From: Pseudomonadota bacterium
GTDB taxonomy: Bacteria > Pseudomonadota > Alphaproteobacteria > Rhodobacterales > Rhodobacteraceae
Length of the DNA stretch: 64,000 nucleotides
Direction: 5' to 3'
Assembly (NCBI GenBank): GCA_020161655.1
Contig: JAIUPC010000012.1
Location: forward strand, 310,001-374,000
The position numbers were made by a program, and so were the translations under genes. Under the pieces are notes generated by a model. That model had not been told where the DNA came from. It ran no database searches and was given only the letters and a program-made list of their open reading frames with translations. Below, piece after piece: positions 26,612 through 36,372 of the stretch (position 1 is the stretch's first letter; every line of letters starts with the position of its first letter).

Positions 26612-26623
26612 GTTAGCGCTAAC
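26612..26623. promoter_or_regulatory. LacI/GntR-type palindromic operator upstream of edd
   Basis: A perfect 12-bp palindrome GTTAGCGCTAAC, within TTGTTAGCGCTAACGCAA, 85 bases before the edd ATG. The centre (TTAGCGCTAA) matches the common operator class of LacI-family sugar regulators. No LacI-family gene lies in the window. Confidence 0.65.
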
Positions 26624-26707
26624 GCAATGTGCTACACCGCCGCCGAACCCGGAATCCCCGAACTGCGGTTCCGCATCGGCGGAACCGGTAAATGTCAGGA
26701 GGCAGCC

Positions 26708-28513
26708 ATGCCGATCCAGCCGCGCCTTGAAGAGATCACCGCCCGCATCCAGGCCCGCTCCGCCACGACGCGCGGCATCTACCTTGACCGGATGCGCCGC
26801 GCGACCGAGGAAGGCCCGGCCCGGGCGCATCTTTCCTGCGGCAATCAGGCCCATGCCTATGCGGCGATGACCGAGGACAAGCCTGTGCTGGCGGCGGGGC
26901 GGGCGGCGAACATCGGGATCGTGACCGCCTATAACGACATGCTTTCGGCGCACCAGCCCTATGAGGATTACCCCAAGATCATCCGCGAGGTGGCGCGCGA
27001 GCTTGGCGTGACGGCACAGGTCGCCGGCGGCGTCCCGGCGATGTGCGACGGCGTCACCCAAGGCCGCGCCGGGATGGAGCTGTCGCTCTTCTCCCGCGAT
27101 GTGATCGCGCTTGCCGCCGGCGTCTCGCTCAGCCACAACTGCTACGATTCCGCGCTTTTCCTCGGCATCTGCGACAAGATCGTGCCGGGCCTCATCATGG
27201 CCGCCGCCACGTTCTCGCATATCCCCGCCGTCTTCGTGCCTGCCGGGCCGATGACCTCGGGCCTGCCCAACGACCAGAAGTCGAAGGTTCGCCAGCAGTT
27301 CGCCGCCGGCGAGGTTGGCCGCGACAAGCTGATGGAGGCAGAGATGGCCTCCTATCACGGCATCGGCACCTGCACCTTCTACGGCACCGCCAACACCAAC
27401 CAGATGCTGATGGAATTCATGGGCCTGCACCTGCCGGGTGCCTCCTTCATCAATCCCGGCACGCCGCTCCGCGACGCGCTGACGAAAGAGGCGGTGCGGC
27501 GGGCGGCGGCGATCACCGCCCTTGGCAACGACTACCGCCCGGTGGGAGAGATCCTTGACGAACGCGCCTTCGTCAACGGCATCGTCGGGCTGATGGCGAC
27601 GGGCGGGTCGACGAACCTCGTCCTCCATCTTCCCGCCATGGCCAAGGCGGCTGGGATCCTGCTGGAGCTTGAGGATTTCGCGGCGCTTTCCGACATCGTG
27701 CCCCTGATGGCGCGGGTCTATCCGAACGGCCTTGCGGATGTGAACCACTTTCATGCGGCAGGCGGGCTTGCCTTCCTGATCGGGGAGTTGCTTGAGGGCG
27801 GACTTCTTCACCCCGATGTCAAGACCATCGCCGGCGACGGGCTTTACCGCTACGCGCAGGAGCCGAAGCTGAAGGATGGCGCGCTCGTCTGGGAAGAGGG
27901 TACGGGCGAGAGCCTGAACGACAAGATCGTGCGGCCCCTCAGCGATCCGTTCCAACCGATCGGCGGTCTGAAGGAGCTGACCGGCAATCTCGGTCGCGGA
28001 GTCATCAAGGTTTCCGCCGTGGCGTCCGACCGGCATGTGATCGAAGCCCCGGCGCGGGTCTTCCATGACCAGAACGCCGTCAAAGCCGCTTTCCAGCGTG
28101 GCGAGTTCACCACAGACACCATCGTCGTCGTCCGCTTCCAGGGGCCGCGCGCCAACGGAATGCCGGAGCTGCATTCGCTGACGCCGACGCTCTCGGTCTT
28201 GCAGGACCGGGGCCTGCGCGTGGCGCTCGTCACCGATGGCCGCATGTCGGGTGCTTCCGGCAAGGTGCCGGCGGCGATCCATGTCAGCCCCGAGGCCGCC
28301 TGTGGCGGCGCCATCGCGCGGATCAGGGATGGCGACATCATCCGCCTTGATGCCGATGCCGGGCGGCTTGAGGTTCTCGGCGTCGATCTTTTGATGCGCG
28401 ACCTTGCCACCGCCGATCTCAGCCAGAATGAACATGGCACGGGGCGCGAGCTTTTCGCCTGTTTCCGCGCCCATGTCGGTGCCGCGCCGGAAGGCGCCGC
28501 CCTCGTCGTCTGA
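26708..28513 (+). CDS. edd: 6-phosphogluconate dehydratase
   Basis: First enzyme of the Entner-Doudoroff branch, dehydrating 6-phosphogluconate to KDPG with a [4Fe-4S] cluster. IlvD/Edd-family signatures include [39 protein letters not shown] and [16 protein letters not shown]. The 601-aa length and start [14 protein letters not shown] (preceded by AGGAGG) are canonical; a longer open frame begins upstream without family likeness. It is followed at 19 bases by eda. Confidence 0.97.
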   Translation: MPIQPRLEEITARIQARSATTRGIYLDRMRRATEEGPARAHLSCGNQAHAYAAMTEDKPVLAAGRAANIGIVTAYNDMLSAHQPYEDYPKIIREVARELGVTAQVAGGVPAMCDGVTQGRAGMELSLFSRDVIALAAGVSLSHNCYDSALFLGICDKIVPGLIMAAATFSHIPAVFVPAGPMTSGLPNDQKSKVRQQFAAGEVGRDKLMEAEMASYHGIGTCTFYGTANTNQMLMEFMGLHLPGASFINPGTPLRDALTKEAVRRAAAITALGNDYRPVGEILDERAFVNGIVGLMATGGSTNLVLHLPAMAKAAGILLELEDFAALSDIVPLMARVYPNGLADVNHFHAAGGLAFLIGELLEGGLLHPDVKTIAGDGLYRYAQEPKLKDGALVWEEGTGESLNDKIVRPLSDPFQPIGGLKELTGNLGRGVIKVSAVASDRHVIEAPARVFHDQNAVKAAFQRGEFTTDTIVVVRFQGPRANGMPELHSLTPTLSVLQDRGLRVALVTDGRMSGASGKVPAAIHVSPEAACGGAIARIRDGDIIRLDADAGRLEVLGVDLLMRDLATADLSQNEHGTGRELFACFRAHVGAAPEGAALVV

Positions 28514-28532
28514 TCTTCAGGAAGGACTGCCC

Positions 28533-29174
28533 ATGACCCCCGCCGAACAAAGCCTCAAGGCCGCCGAAATCTGCGCCCTCGCCCCGGTCGTCCCGGTGCT
28601 GGTGATTGACGATGTTGGAAGGGCCAAGGGGTTGGCCGAGGCTCTGGTCAAGGGCGGGTTGCCGGCGCTTGAAGTCACGCTCCGGACGCCTGCCGCGCTG
28701 GATGCGATCCGGGCGATGGCGGAGGTGCCGGGCGGTGTCGTGGGCGCGGGGACGCTTCTGACACGCGCCGATGTGAAGGCAGCCAAGGCGGCGGGCGCGA
28801 AGTTCGGCGTCTCCCCCGGTGCCACCGACCGCCTGATCGACGCCTGCGCCGAGGAAGACCTGCCGCTCTTGCCGGGGGCTGCGACGGCGACCGAGGTGAT
28901 GATCCTTCTCGAAAAGGGCTTCACCGTGCAGAAGTTCTTCCCCGCCGAGGCTTCGGGCGGCGCACCGGCCCTTGCCGCCATCGGCGCGCCGATCCCGCAT
29001 GTCAGGTTCTGCCCGACGGGCGGGGTGAGCATGAAAAACATCGGCGATTACCTGAAGCTGTCCAACGTGATCTGCTGCGGCGGAAGCTGGGTCGCGCCGA
29101 AAGCGTCGGTGGCCGCCGGCGACTGGGCCGAGGTCGAACGCCTGGCCCGCGAGGCGGCGGCTCTGCCGCGCTGA
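28533..29174 (+). CDS. eda: KDPG/KHG aldolase
   Basis: Cleaves KDPG to pyruvate and glyceraldehyde-3-phosphate, completing the Entner-Doudoroff pathway. The Schiff-base Lys134 is in [15 protein letters not shown], with Glu47 in [13 protein letters not shown]. The 213-aa trimer-forming TIM barrel is canonical. The ATG at 28533 follows AGGAAGG. A pause-like hairpin follows the stop at 29197-29221. Confidence 0.97.
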   Translation: MTPAEQSLKAAEICALAPVVPVLVIDDVGRAKGLAEALVKGGLPALEVTLRTPAALDAIRAMAEVPGGVVGAGTLLTRADVKAAKAAGAKFGVSPGATDRLIDACAEEDLPLLPGAATATEVMILLEKGFTVQKFFPAEASGGAPALAAIGAPIPHVRFCPTGGVSMKNIGDYLKLSNVICCGGSWVAPKASVAAGDWAEVERLAREAAALPR

Positions 29175-29196
29175 AGGGCAGAGTATCGTCCGCGAG

Positions 29197-29221
29197 GCCC
29201 GGTCGCATTCGGCGACCGGGC
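29197..29221 (+). terminator. Hairpin after eda, candidate terminator
   Basis: GCCCGGTCGC (29197-29206) pairs perfectly with GCGACCGGGC (29212-29221) around ATTCG, 22 bases past the eda stop. There is no T run, so it may be a 3'-end stabilising structure. Confidence 0.5.
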
Positions 29222-29241
29222 GATGGAGGGACCAGCGCCAT

Positions 29242-29730
29242 TCAGCGGATCCGCCCCGCCATCGCCTCATCCAGCGCACGGTGGATCAGCCCGGCGCGTC
29301 CGCCCGCCAGCCCGATGATGACCCAAGCCAGCGCGAAAAGAACCGCCGCCGCTATGCCGATCCTGACAGGCCCGGCGCTGTAGCCCGTCACCAGCCCGGC
29401 ACTCCGCGCCGACATCTCGGCCCCCGCCGCCAGCGCAGCACCGATCAGCCCGAAGCCCAAGGCATAGCGGAACCGATTGCGGCGAAGGTGCAGAACGCGG
29501 TCGATCAGCGGCGTGGCGCAGGGATGCCTGAGCCCCCATTCCGCCGCACCCTCGACCGCCAGCGCATAGGCCAGGGTGCCGACCACGATCTGGATCGCCG
29601 CCGCATAGCCCGGTGCCTCAGCCGAGGTCAGGTGGCCAAGGCCAAGCGCCAGCGCGCCCGCAGGCAGGTAAAGCACGAGAAACGCGGCAAGGGGAAAGTG
29701 CGGGCGGGCGTTCGGCATGATGAAAGGCAT
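29242..29730 (-). CDS. Hypothetical multispanning membrane protein (162 aa)
   Basis: Four hydrophobic segments are visible (FPLAAFLVLYLPAGALALG, YAAAIQIVVGTLAYALAV, YALGFGLIGAALAAGAEM and IGIAAAVLFALAWVIIGLAG), with an Arg-rich loop (RVLHLRRNRFRY) between the second and third. I do not recognise a family. Convergent with eda and separated from the next minus gene by 90 bases. Confidence 0.75.
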   Translation of the reverse strand: MPFIMPNARPHFPLAAFLVLYLPAGALALGLGHLTSAEAPGYAAAIQIVVGTLAYALAVEGAAEWGLRHPCATPLIDRVLHLRRNRFRYALGFGLIGAALAAGAEMSARSAGLVTGYSAGPVRIGIAAAVLFALAWVIIGLAGGRAGLIHRALDEAMAGRIR

Positions 29731-29820
29731 TCCCAGAAGAATGCCCTTGCGTAACCCGCGATCACGGCCAGCATGGGGCCTTGGCCCGGAATTCTCATGG
29801 CCTAAATCGGACCGTGTCGG

Positions 29821-30090
29821 TCAGGTCGCGACCCGCGCCGCCCGTCCGCCACGCCGCCTCGGCGCCTCGCCCGGCGCCAGCCCGTCGGTCAGGACGCCGT
29901 TCATCGGATGGCCGGGATTGGCTTCGGCGTAATGGACCAGAAGCGCCCGCATCGCCTCGCGCGGGTCGGTCTGTGCGGCAAGGCTCAGCGCCCAGTCAAG
30001 GAAGATCGACCGGCATTCGCCAAGGGTGATGCCCTCGATCGCATAGGATTCGCGGATCAGTCCCTTGGGGTCGGCAAGCGTCTTATCCAT
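29821..30090 (-). CDS. Conserved small hypothetical protein (89 aa)
   Basis: Starts MDKTLADPKGLIRESYAIEG, with AGGAAAG about four bases upstream of the ATG at 30090. The body is a compact acidic/helical stretch (ITLGECRSIFLDWALSLA; AMRALLVHYAEANPGHPM) followed by a basic tail (RRRGGRAARVAT). It lies 34 bases after the glnE stop on the same strand, so co-transcription with glnE is likely. I do not recognise a domain. Confidence 0.7.
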   Translation of the reverse strand: MDKTLADPKGLIRESYAIEGITLGECRSIFLDWALSLAAQTDPREAMRALLVHYAEANPGHPMNGVLTDGLAPGEAPRRRGGRAARVAT

Positions 30091-30124
30091 CACTTTCCTG
30101 CCCATTTCAGGCGAAGTCCCGTCA

Positions 30125-32911
30125 TTATGTCGTCTCGACCGGGCCGAGGACAGTCTCGATGATCCCTTCCGCCCGCCCGGCATGCGCCGCAAGCAGCGAC
30201 GCAAGATCGGGCAAATCCGACGCGCCCGTCTCTCGCAGCAGGAAAGCCTGCGCGCCAGCACCCACCGCCGCCATGTCGAGCGGCCTTTCGGTCAGAAGCC
30301 GCCCGCCCGCCTGAAGCCGCCAGAGAAAGCGGTAGGCCTGCTGGAGCGCGTCTTCGGTCGCCGCGTCGAAATGGCCGGCGGCCTTGCCGGCGCGGAGCTG
30401 CTGTTCCACTCGCCGCGCCGGCGATGCGGCCCGCAGGGCCGAGGCCTGCGCCACAAGCTCGATGTCCTGCAGGCGGCCGGGGCCGATCTTGGCCTCCCAT
30501 TCGCCGTCCGGGGCCTTGGCCGCGAAGATGCGCGCCCGCATCTCAGCGGTATCGGGCAGGATGGCGGCGCCCGGCGCCTTCGACGCCAGCACCCGCCGCC
30601 GGATCGCCTCGACCTCTTCGGCCAGGTCCGGATCGCCCGCGACGGGGCGGGCGCGGGTCAGGGCGAGATGCTCCCATGTCCAGGCCTCGTCCATCTGGTA
30701 GCTCTCGAAGGACTGGACCGAGGTTGCCACCGGTCCCTGCCGCCCCGAGGGGCGAAGCCGCATGTCGACCTCGTAAAGCCGCCCGTCCGCCATCGGCGCG
30801 GAGAGCGCTGTCACAAGCGCCTGCGTCAGCCGCGCATAAAAGGCCCGCGCCGCGAGAGGCCGCTTGCCGTCCGAACTTTCCACCCCGTCCGCGTCATAGA
30901 CCACGATCAGGTCGAGGTCCGAAAAGGCATTCAGCCGTTCTGCCCCGAGCGACCCCATCCCAAGGACCACCGCGCCCCGGCCCGGCATCGCGCCATGCTT
31001 GGCGGCGAAATCGGCGACCACCGCAGGCCAGAGCGCCTGGATGACCGCCCCGGCAAGATCGGCATATTCGCGCCCCGCCTGGGCGGCGTCGATCAGCCCG
31101 CGCAGGTGATGGACACCGACGCGGAAATGCCATTCGCGCTGCCAGCGCCGGGCGGCGGTCAGCTTACCCTCGTAATCCGGCACCGCCTCAAGATGCCTTG
31201 CCAGAAGCTGCGCCAGCCCCGCCTGCCCCGGCCAGTCGGCAAAGAAGCCACCGCCGATGACCGCATCGAGCACAGCGGAATTGCGCGACAGATAGGCCGC
31301 CAGCCCTGGTGCTGTTGAGCAAATGTCAACTATAAGGTCGATCAACTGGGGATTGGCGTCAAAAAGCGAGAAAAGCTGCACGCCCGCCGGCAGCCCCGCC
31401 AGAAAGCCGTCGAACTGCCTGAGCGCCTCCTCGGGGTTGGCGGCGCGGTTGAGGCGCGAGAGGATCTCGGGCTGGACCCGCTTGAAGATCGTCACCGCGC
31501 GTTCGGAACGAAGCGCGGGATAGCCGCGCCAGCCATCGACGATGGCGCGGGCCTCGGCACTCATCTCGGGCAGGGCGCGGGCCTCGCCGGGGGCGAAAAA
31601 GCCCTCGGTCAACTCATGGACACGCTCCAGCCGCGCGCGGAGCGCTTCACGCCATTTGCCGGTGTCGGCCTCGCCCATCATCCGGGCGATGCGGTCGATG
31701 CCCTCGGCGCTGGTCGGCAGGTCATGGGTCTGGGCGTCGTTCACCATCTGGATGCGGTGTTCGACATCCCGGTGCGCGCGGTAAAGTCCAGTCAGTTCCG
31801 CCGCATCCGTGTCCGGCACCCAGCGCTTTCCTGCCAGCGCCGCCAGCCCCTCGACCGTGCGCCGGTCGCGGAGATCAGGGTCGCGGCCCCCGGCGATCAA
31901 CTGCCGGGTCTGGGTGAAGAACTCGATCTCGCGGATGCCACCACGGCCAAGCTTCATGTTGTGGCCTTCAAGGACGATGGCGCCGTGCAGGCCCTTGTGG
32001 TCGCGGATGCGAAGCCGCATGTCATGGGCGTCCTGGATGGCGGCAAAGTCGAGGTGCTTGCGCCAGACGAAAGGCGTCAGCGCCTTGAGAAACCGTTCGC
32101 CAGCAGCGATGTCGCCCGCACAGGCCCGCGCCTTGATGAAGGCGGCACGTTCCCAGGTCCGCCCCTGCGCCTCGTAATACTGTTCCGCCGCCGACATGGA
32201 GATGCAGACCGGCGTGACCGATGCATCGGGGCGGAGCCTGAGGTCGGTCCGGAAGACATAGCCTTCGGCGGTGAGGTCAGAGAGAAGCCCGGTCATCCGG
32301 CGGACGACCCGGATGAACGAGGCCCGCGCCTCCTGCACGTCGTCGGCGTCATAGCGGCTGTCGTCGAAGAGGCAGATGAGGTCGATGTCGGAGGAATAGT
32401 TCAGCTCCCCCGCGCCCATCTTGCCCATGGCGATGGCGGTGATCCCCGCCGCCGTCGCCGCATCCTCAGGGACAGCCCCCGGCACCTTGCCTCGGCGGAT
32501 TTCATCGGCGGTCAGTGCCACCAGCGACGCATGGACGGCCTTGTCGGCCAGCGCCGTCAGCGCGCCCGTCACCTCCTCAAGCCGCCAGACGCCGCCAAGA
32601 TCGGCAAGGGCTGCGAGAAGCGCCACGCGCCGCTTCGCTTGCCTGAGGAGCGGGCCGAGCGCTTCAGTCCCCTGCCCGTCCGGCGCGGCGAGCGCTTCGG
32701 CCAGCGCCGCCTCGGGGCTGCCGGCGAGCGTGGTTTCCAGCCAGTCGGCCTCGCGCTCCATCAACCCGGAAAGATAGGGGCTGCAACCGGCGGTCCCCTC
32801 CAGAAGCGCCACGATCTCAGGCGGTTGCGCGGCAAAGCGCGCGCAGAGATCGGCCGAGCGGGCGGGTTCGAAGGGGATCGGTGCGCGGGTGATGCGGGAA
32901 GCGAAATTCAT
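30125..32911 (-). CDS. glnE: Bifunctional glutamine synthetase adenylyltransferase/adenylyl-removing enzyme
   Basis: Adjusts glutamine synthetase activity by adding and removing AMP according to nitrogen status. Two nucleotidyltransferase halves are visible: the first with LNYSSDIDLICLFDD (about residues 170-184), the second with NAFSDLDLIVVYDADG (about 660), each followed by a helical bundle. The 928-aa length and the motif LGRGGIREIEFFTQTRQL are family hallmarks. Its context (YbaK protein upstream, small hypothetical downstream) gives no extra regulatory clue. Confidence 0.97.
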   Translation of the reverse strand: MNFASRITRAPIPFEPARSADLCARFAAQPPEIVALLEGTAGCSPYLSGLMEREADWLETTLAGSPEAALAEALAAPDGQGTEALGPLLRQAKRRVALLAALADLGGVWRLEEVTGALTALADKAVHASLVALTADEIRRGKVPGAVPEDAATAAGITAIAMGKMGAGELNYSSDIDLICLFDDSRYDADDVQEARASFIRVVRRMTGLLSDLTAEGYVFRTDLRLRPDASVTPVCISMSAAEQYYEAQGRTWERAAFIKARACAGDIAAGERFLKALTPFVWRKHLDFAAIQDAHDMRLRIRDHKGLHGAIVLEGHNMKLGRGGIREIEFFTQTRQLIAGGRDPDLRDRRTVEGLAALAGKRWVPDTDAAELTGLYRAHRDVEHRIQMVNDAQTHDLPTSAEGIDRIARMMGEADTGKWREALRARLERVHELTEGFFAPGEARALPEMSAEARAIVDGWRGYPALRSERAVTIFKRVQPEILSRLNRAANPEEALRQFDGFLAGLPAGVQLFSLFDANPQLIDLIVDICSTAPGLAAYLSRNSAVLDAVIGGGFFADWPGQAGLAQLLARHLEAVPDYEGKLTAARRWQREWHFRVGVHHLRGLIDAAQAGREYADLAGAVIQALWPAVVADFAAKHGAMPGRGAVVLGMGSLGAERLNAFSDLDLIVVYDADGVESSDGKRPLAARAFYARLTQALVTALSAPMADGRLYEVDMRLRPSGRQGPVATSVQSFESYQMDEAWTWEHLALTRARPVAGDPDLAEEVEAIRRRVLASKAPGAAILPDTAEMRARIFAAKAPDGEWEAKIGPGRLQDIELVAQASALRAASPARRVEQQLRAGKAAGHFDAATEDALQQAYRFLWRLQAGGRLLTERPLDMAAVGAGAQAFLLRETGASDLPDLASLLAAHAGRAEGIIETVLGPVETT

Positions 32912-33005
32912 GGGGCGACAGTAGCGGCGCGCGCGGCAGCGTCAACGCCGCCTGCTTGCGTCCGGCGGGGGGCCGGGCTTCAATGGCGGGGCGATGGAGG
33001 CGAAG

Positions 33006-33476
33006 ATGAGCAAAAGCGTGAAACGGGTGCGCGAGGCGCTTGAGGCGGCGGGGCTGGCAACGGAAATCCTCGAGATGGCCGAGGGGACGCGAACCGCCGA
33101 GGATGCAGCGCGGGCGGCGGGATGCGCGGTCGACCAGATCGTAAAGTCGATCATCTTCAGGGGCGAGGAGACGGGCCACGTCGTCCTTTTCCTGACGGCC
33201 GGCGGCAACCGGGTCAGCACCGACAAGGCGAGCGCCGTCGCCGGACAAAGGCTCGGCAAGACCGATGCCGACCTGATCCGTGCCGAGACCGGCTTTGCCA
33301 TCGGCGGCGTGGCGCCCCTTGGCCACCACTCCCCGGTGCGCAGTTACTTCGACCCGCGGCTTCTCGACTTCGGCGAGGTCTGGGCCGCCGCCGGGACGCC
33401 GCGCCATATCTTCGCGGTGTCGCCCATGGCGCTTCTGGCGGCGACAGGGGCGGCGGTGGCGGAGTTCACCGAATAG
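33006..33476 (+). CDS. YbaK/EbsC family aminoacyl-tRNA deacylase-like protein
   Basis: A 156-aa member of the prolyl-tRNA editing superfamily that hydrolyses misacylated tRNA in trans. Conserved segments are VDQIVKSIIFRGEE (with the key Lys), GNRVSTDKASAVAG and AIGGVAPLGHHSPVRSYFD. The ATG at 33006 follows GGAGG at the right distance; an earlier ATG at 32994 overlaps that site. Divergent from glnE. The exact tRNA substrate is not predictable. Confidence 0.9.
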   Translation: MSKSVKRVREALEAAGLATEILEMAEGTRTAEDAARAAGCAVDQIVKSIIFRGEETGHVVLFLTAGGNRVSTDKASAVAGQRLGKTDADLIRAETGFAIGGVAPLGHHSPVRSYFDPRLLDFGEVWAAAGTPRHIFAVSPMALLAATGAAVAEFTE

Positions 33477-33570
33477 CGCGTCTGAGCAAGGAACCGCCGC
33501 GCCGCATCGCAGAATGTAAAATAGTTTAACATACCTCTTGACGCAAACCCTGCGCGATCCGATCTTCCCT

Positions 33571-33591
33571 CATGTGAAGAGCGTTCACATG
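33571..33591. promoter_or_regulatory. Perfect inverted repeat upstream of DUF2852 gene (operator candidate)
   Basis: CATGTGAA and TTCACATG are exact reverse complements separated by GAGCG, 16 bases before the ATG at 33608 and just downstream of a TTGACG -35-like box (33538-33543). Placement over a probable transcription start suggests a repressor site. Confidence 0.5.
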
Positions 33592-33607
33592 CAAACGGAG
33601 GTTTCAA

Positions 33608-34051
33608 ATGTCCACCATCGCTGCCTGGCCGTCTCGGGCGGAACTCTGGCTCGACCAGCGCGGCAAAGGCGCGTGGATCGCCGCCATTGTCCTTGGCTTC
33701 ATCGCCTTCTGGCCCATCGGCCTCGCCCTTCTGGCTTACATGATCTGGAGCAAGCGGATGTTTTCGAAGTGCCAGGGCCGGCTGGCCCATCAAGATCACC
33801 ATTCCCACATGAACAGCATGCGGATGCGCCGCTACGGCATCCGGCCTTCCGGCAACTCGGCCTTCGACGCCTACAAGGCCGACACGATCGACCGGCTTGA
33901 GCATGAACAGGACGAGTTCGAGGCCTTCCTGAAGCGCCTGCGCGAAAGCAAGGACAAGGCCGAGTTCGACGAATACCTGAACGACCGCGCCCGCGCCGCG
34001 AAGGAAACCCCCGAAGAGGGCGGCGAAGGCGAAGGGACCGGCAAGTACTGA
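33608..34051 (+). CDS. DUF2852 domain-containing membrane protein
   Basis: A 147-aa protein with one N-terminal hydrophobic helix (GAWIAAIVLGFIAFWPIGLA plus LLAYMIWS, about residues 21-48) and a cytoplasmic region with a coiled-coil-like part (EHEQDEFEAFLKRLRESKDK). It matches the DUF2852 pattern of alphaproteobacteria; the function is unknown. A strong terminator follows 22 bases after the stop and an inverted repeat precedes it, so it is a single-gene unit. Confidence 0.87.
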   Translation: MSTIAAWPSRAELWLDQRGKGAWIAAIVLGFIAFWPIGLALLAYMIWSKRMFSKCQGRLAHQDHHSHMNSMRMRRYGIRPSGNSAFDAYKADTIDRLEHEQDEFEAFLKRLRESKDKAEFDEYLNDRARAAKETPEEGGEGEGTGKY

Positions 34052-34073
34052 TCCCGGCTACGCGACAATCGAA

Positions 34074-34100
34074 GGGACCGGCCCGCCCGGTCCCTTTTTT
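34074..34100 (+). terminator. Rho-independent terminator of DUF2852 gene
   Basis: GGGACCGG (34074-34081) and CCGGTCCC (34087-34094) form an 8-bp stem with a 5-base loop, immediately followed by TTTTTT (34095-34100). This is the cleanest plus-strand terminator in the window. Confidence 0.9.
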
Positions 34101-34227
34101 CTTGCCTGACAAGCCCGCCGCCTGCGGCGCGCGCCCGAAGACCCAACTTGTGCTTGGCGGATTTGTGCGGGCTTGGTAACGTCCCGACACCACGTGATTG
34201 TTACCTTAACCGGCCAGACGTTCAAAC

Positions 34228-35064
34228 ATGCGCCACACGCTGCCCATAGCGCCCCAGTTCTATGTGACGGCACCGCAACCCTGCCCCTATCTGGGCGGGC
34301 GGTTCGAGCGCAAGCTTTTCACTGCCCTTCAGGGCGAGAATGCCGAACGCCTGAACGACGCCCTGTCGAAGCAAGGCTTCCGCCGCTCACAGAACGTGCT
34401 TTACCGGCCCTCCTGCGCGGAATGTTCGGCCTGCATGTCGGCCCGCATCCGTGTCGCCGACTTCACCCCGAACAAGAGCCAGCGGCGCACGATCAAGCGC
34501 AACAGTTACCTCCGCCGCGACGCGACCAGCCCCTGGGCGACCGAGGATCAATACGCGCTCTTCCGCCGCTATCTCGACAGCCGCCATTCCGACGGCGGCA
34601 TGGCCGACATGGACATCTTCGAATTCGCCGCGATGATCGAGGAGACGCCGGTAAAGAGCCGGGTCGTGGAATATTCCGCCGCCGCCCTGCCGGGCGAGAT
34701 CCGCCGCAAGCTGACCGCCGTCTGCCTGACCGACGTGCTCGATGACGGCCTCAGCATGGTCTACAGCTTTTACGAGCCGGAAAAGGCGGGCGACAGCCTC
34801 GGCACCTATATCATCCTCGACCATGTCGAGATCGCCCGCACCTCGGGCCTGCCTTACGTCTATCTCGGCTACTGGGTGCCCGGCAGCCGCAAGATGGGCT
34901 ACAAGGCCGCCTTCGGCGCGCTGGAAATCTACAAGAACGGGCGCTGGCAGGATATCGGCGATCCCGCCGAACATTCGGCCGAAACCCATCCCCTCTCCGT
35001 CGACCCGATCGCGGAGCAGGTGGCGCGGATCGCCCTTCCCGACACCCGATCCGGCCGGACGTGA
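34228..35064 (+). CDS. bpt: Aspartate/glutamate leucyltransferase (Bpt)
   Basis: A tRNA-dependent transferase that adds Leu to proteins with N-terminal Asp/Glu, marking them for ClpAP-type degradation (N-end rule). The N-terminal block with paired cysteines ([19 protein letters not shown]) and the later [12 protein letters not shown] and [19 protein letters not shown] segments are diagnostic. The 278-aa length is normal. Its stop overlaps the VOC gene start (GTGA). Confidence 0.94.
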   Translation: MRHTLPIAPQFYVTAPQPCPYLGGRFERKLFTALQGENAERLNDALSKQGFRRSQNVLYRPSCAECSACMSARIRVADFTPNKSQRRTIKRNSYLRRDATSPWATEDQYALFRRYLDSRHSDGGMADMDIFEFAAMIEETPVKSRVVEYSAAALPGEIRRKLTAVCLTDVLDDGLSMVYSFYEPEKAGDSLGTYIILDHVEIARTSGLPYVYLGYWVPGSRKMGYKAAFGALEIYKNGRWQDIGDPAEHSAETHPLSVDPIAEQVARIALPDTRSGRT

Positions 35065-35495
35065 GCGCGAGGCAACGGCTTTTCGCGGTGACGCTGGTGG
35101 TGCCGGATTATCAGGCAGCGCTGGATTTCTATGTCGGCAAGCTCGGCTTCGAGGTGATCGAGGACGTGGATCAGGGCCTGAAGCGCTGGATCAGGATCGC
35201 GCCGCCCGGCGTTGCCTGTGGTCTGTCGCTTGTCCTCGGGCGGGCCGAGGATGATCGCCAGCGCAGGGCGATCGGCGACCAGACCGGCGGGCGGGTGTTC
35301 CTATTCCTGGAAACCGACGATTTCGCCCGCGACCATGAAGCGATGATTGCCGCCGGCGTCAGCTTCGACGAAGCCCCGCGCGATGAAAGTTACGGCACCG
35401 TCGCGGTCTGGCGCGACCCCTTCGGCAACCGCTGGGACCTGATCGAGCGGATCGATGCGGGATCAGGGCCAGCAGCGGCCAGTGGTGCCGGCTAG
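35061..35495 (+). CDS. VOC family (glyoxalase/bleomycin-resistance fold) protein
   Basis: A 144-aa paired beta-alpha-beta-beta-beta protein of the vicinal oxygen chelate superfamily: [20 protein letters not shown] at residues 9-28 and [17 protein letters not shown] near the C-terminus. The GTG start overlaps the bpt stop by four bases. Metal ligands would be the Glu in DLIE and residues in the first strand, but a substrate cannot be assigned. Confidence 0.88.
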   Translation: MSARQRLFAVTLVVPDYQAALDFYVGKLGFEVIEDVDQGLKRWIRIAPPGVACGLSLVLGRAEDDRQRRAIGDQTGGRVFLFLETDDFARDHEAMIAAGVSFDEAPRDESYGTVAVWRDPFGNRWDLIERIDAGSGPAAASGAG

Positions 35496-35504
35496 CGGCC
35501 CTTC

Positions 35505-36326
35505 TCAGAACCGCTTCGGCGGCAGTTGCACGAAAGGCTTCTTCGGAATCTCATGAAAGCGCGGGTTGCTTTCGTGGACATAGAACGTGTCGTAAAGCGA
35601 GTTCTTCACGAAGTGATAGCCGTTGCGGAACAGAATCTCGTTCAGCTCCGGCGTCGGCCGTTCGATGGTCAGCGCGAGGAAGCGGTAGCGATCGAAGGGG
35701 AAGTTCCTGAGGATGCGGGTTTCGGAACCTTCGACATCAAGGCTGAAATAGTCGATATCCGCGGGCGCGTTGTAGCGATCGAAGATTTCCTCAAGCGGCA
35801 GGGTCTCCACGGTGACGACCTTGCCCTGCTCGCGATAGCGGGCAACCTTGGCCGCGCGGCGGTCCGTCATGTTATCCGCCTCCTCGACGAGAAGGCTCGA
35901 CAGCTGGCCATCGACCATGAATTCGAGCTTGCCGGGGACAGGATCGACGGCGAGTTGTACTGCGGTTGCGGTTCTTCGGTGCGGCCCCTTGATCTTGGCA
36001 TGGTTGATCGGGTTCGGCTCGATCAGAAGCCCTGTCCAGCCGTAGTGCTTTTCCAGCGCGAAGGTGTTGGAATCGGAAAATCCGTCCGCCGCCCCAAGCT
36101 CGACGAAAAAACCGCCGCGCTTGCCGTTGAAGACCTCATTGATGACCCACATGTCCTGGCCCCGGTCGGAGACACGCTTCGGCAGGTAGCCGAAGTTCCG
36201 CACCGCAAAGCGCAGGATGATGTTCTTCGTGACGTCAACGCCGATATAGGCCAGATAAACAGGCTTCTGCAGCGATGGATGCTTTTCGATAAGATTTGCG
36301 ATGCTCTGCTTGACTGCTGTGACCAT
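35505..36326 (-). CDS. FkbM family methyltransferase
   Basis: A 273-aa SAM-dependent methyltransferase. The SAM-binding segment is FFVELGAADGFSDSNTFAL (about residues 75-93), followed by GWTGLLIEPNP and the family block DYFSLDVEGSETRILRNFP. FkbM enzymes O-methylate sugars or polyketide-like acceptors and often act in exopolysaccharide or glycan clusters. It lies 46 bases downstream of the 661-aa membrane protein on the same strand. Codon usage looks less GC-biased than in the flanking core genes, suggesting later acquisition. Confidence 0.9.
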   Translation of the reverse strand: MVTAVKQSIANLIEKHPSLQKPVYLAYIGVDVTKNIILRFAVRNFGYLPKRVSDRGQDMWVINEVFNGKRGGFFVELGAADGFSDSNTFALEKHYGWTGLLIEPNPINHAKIKGPHRRTATAVQLAVDPVPGKLEFMVDGQLSSLLVEEADNMTDRRAAKVARYREQGKVVTVETLPLEEIFDRYNAPADIDYFSLDVEGSETRILRNFPFDRYRFLALTIERPTPELNEILFRNGYHFVKNSLYDTFYVHESNPRFHEIPKKPFVQLPPKRF

Positions 36327-36372
36327 GTCTCAATCCCGTTCGCTGTCCAAATTCTGTCCCTTGCCGCGCCGT

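Noticed and set aside
26450-28474. Open frame of 674 codons antisense to edd
   Set aside because: Fully overlaps a definite edd gene with all family motifs; no recognisable protein on the opposite strand.
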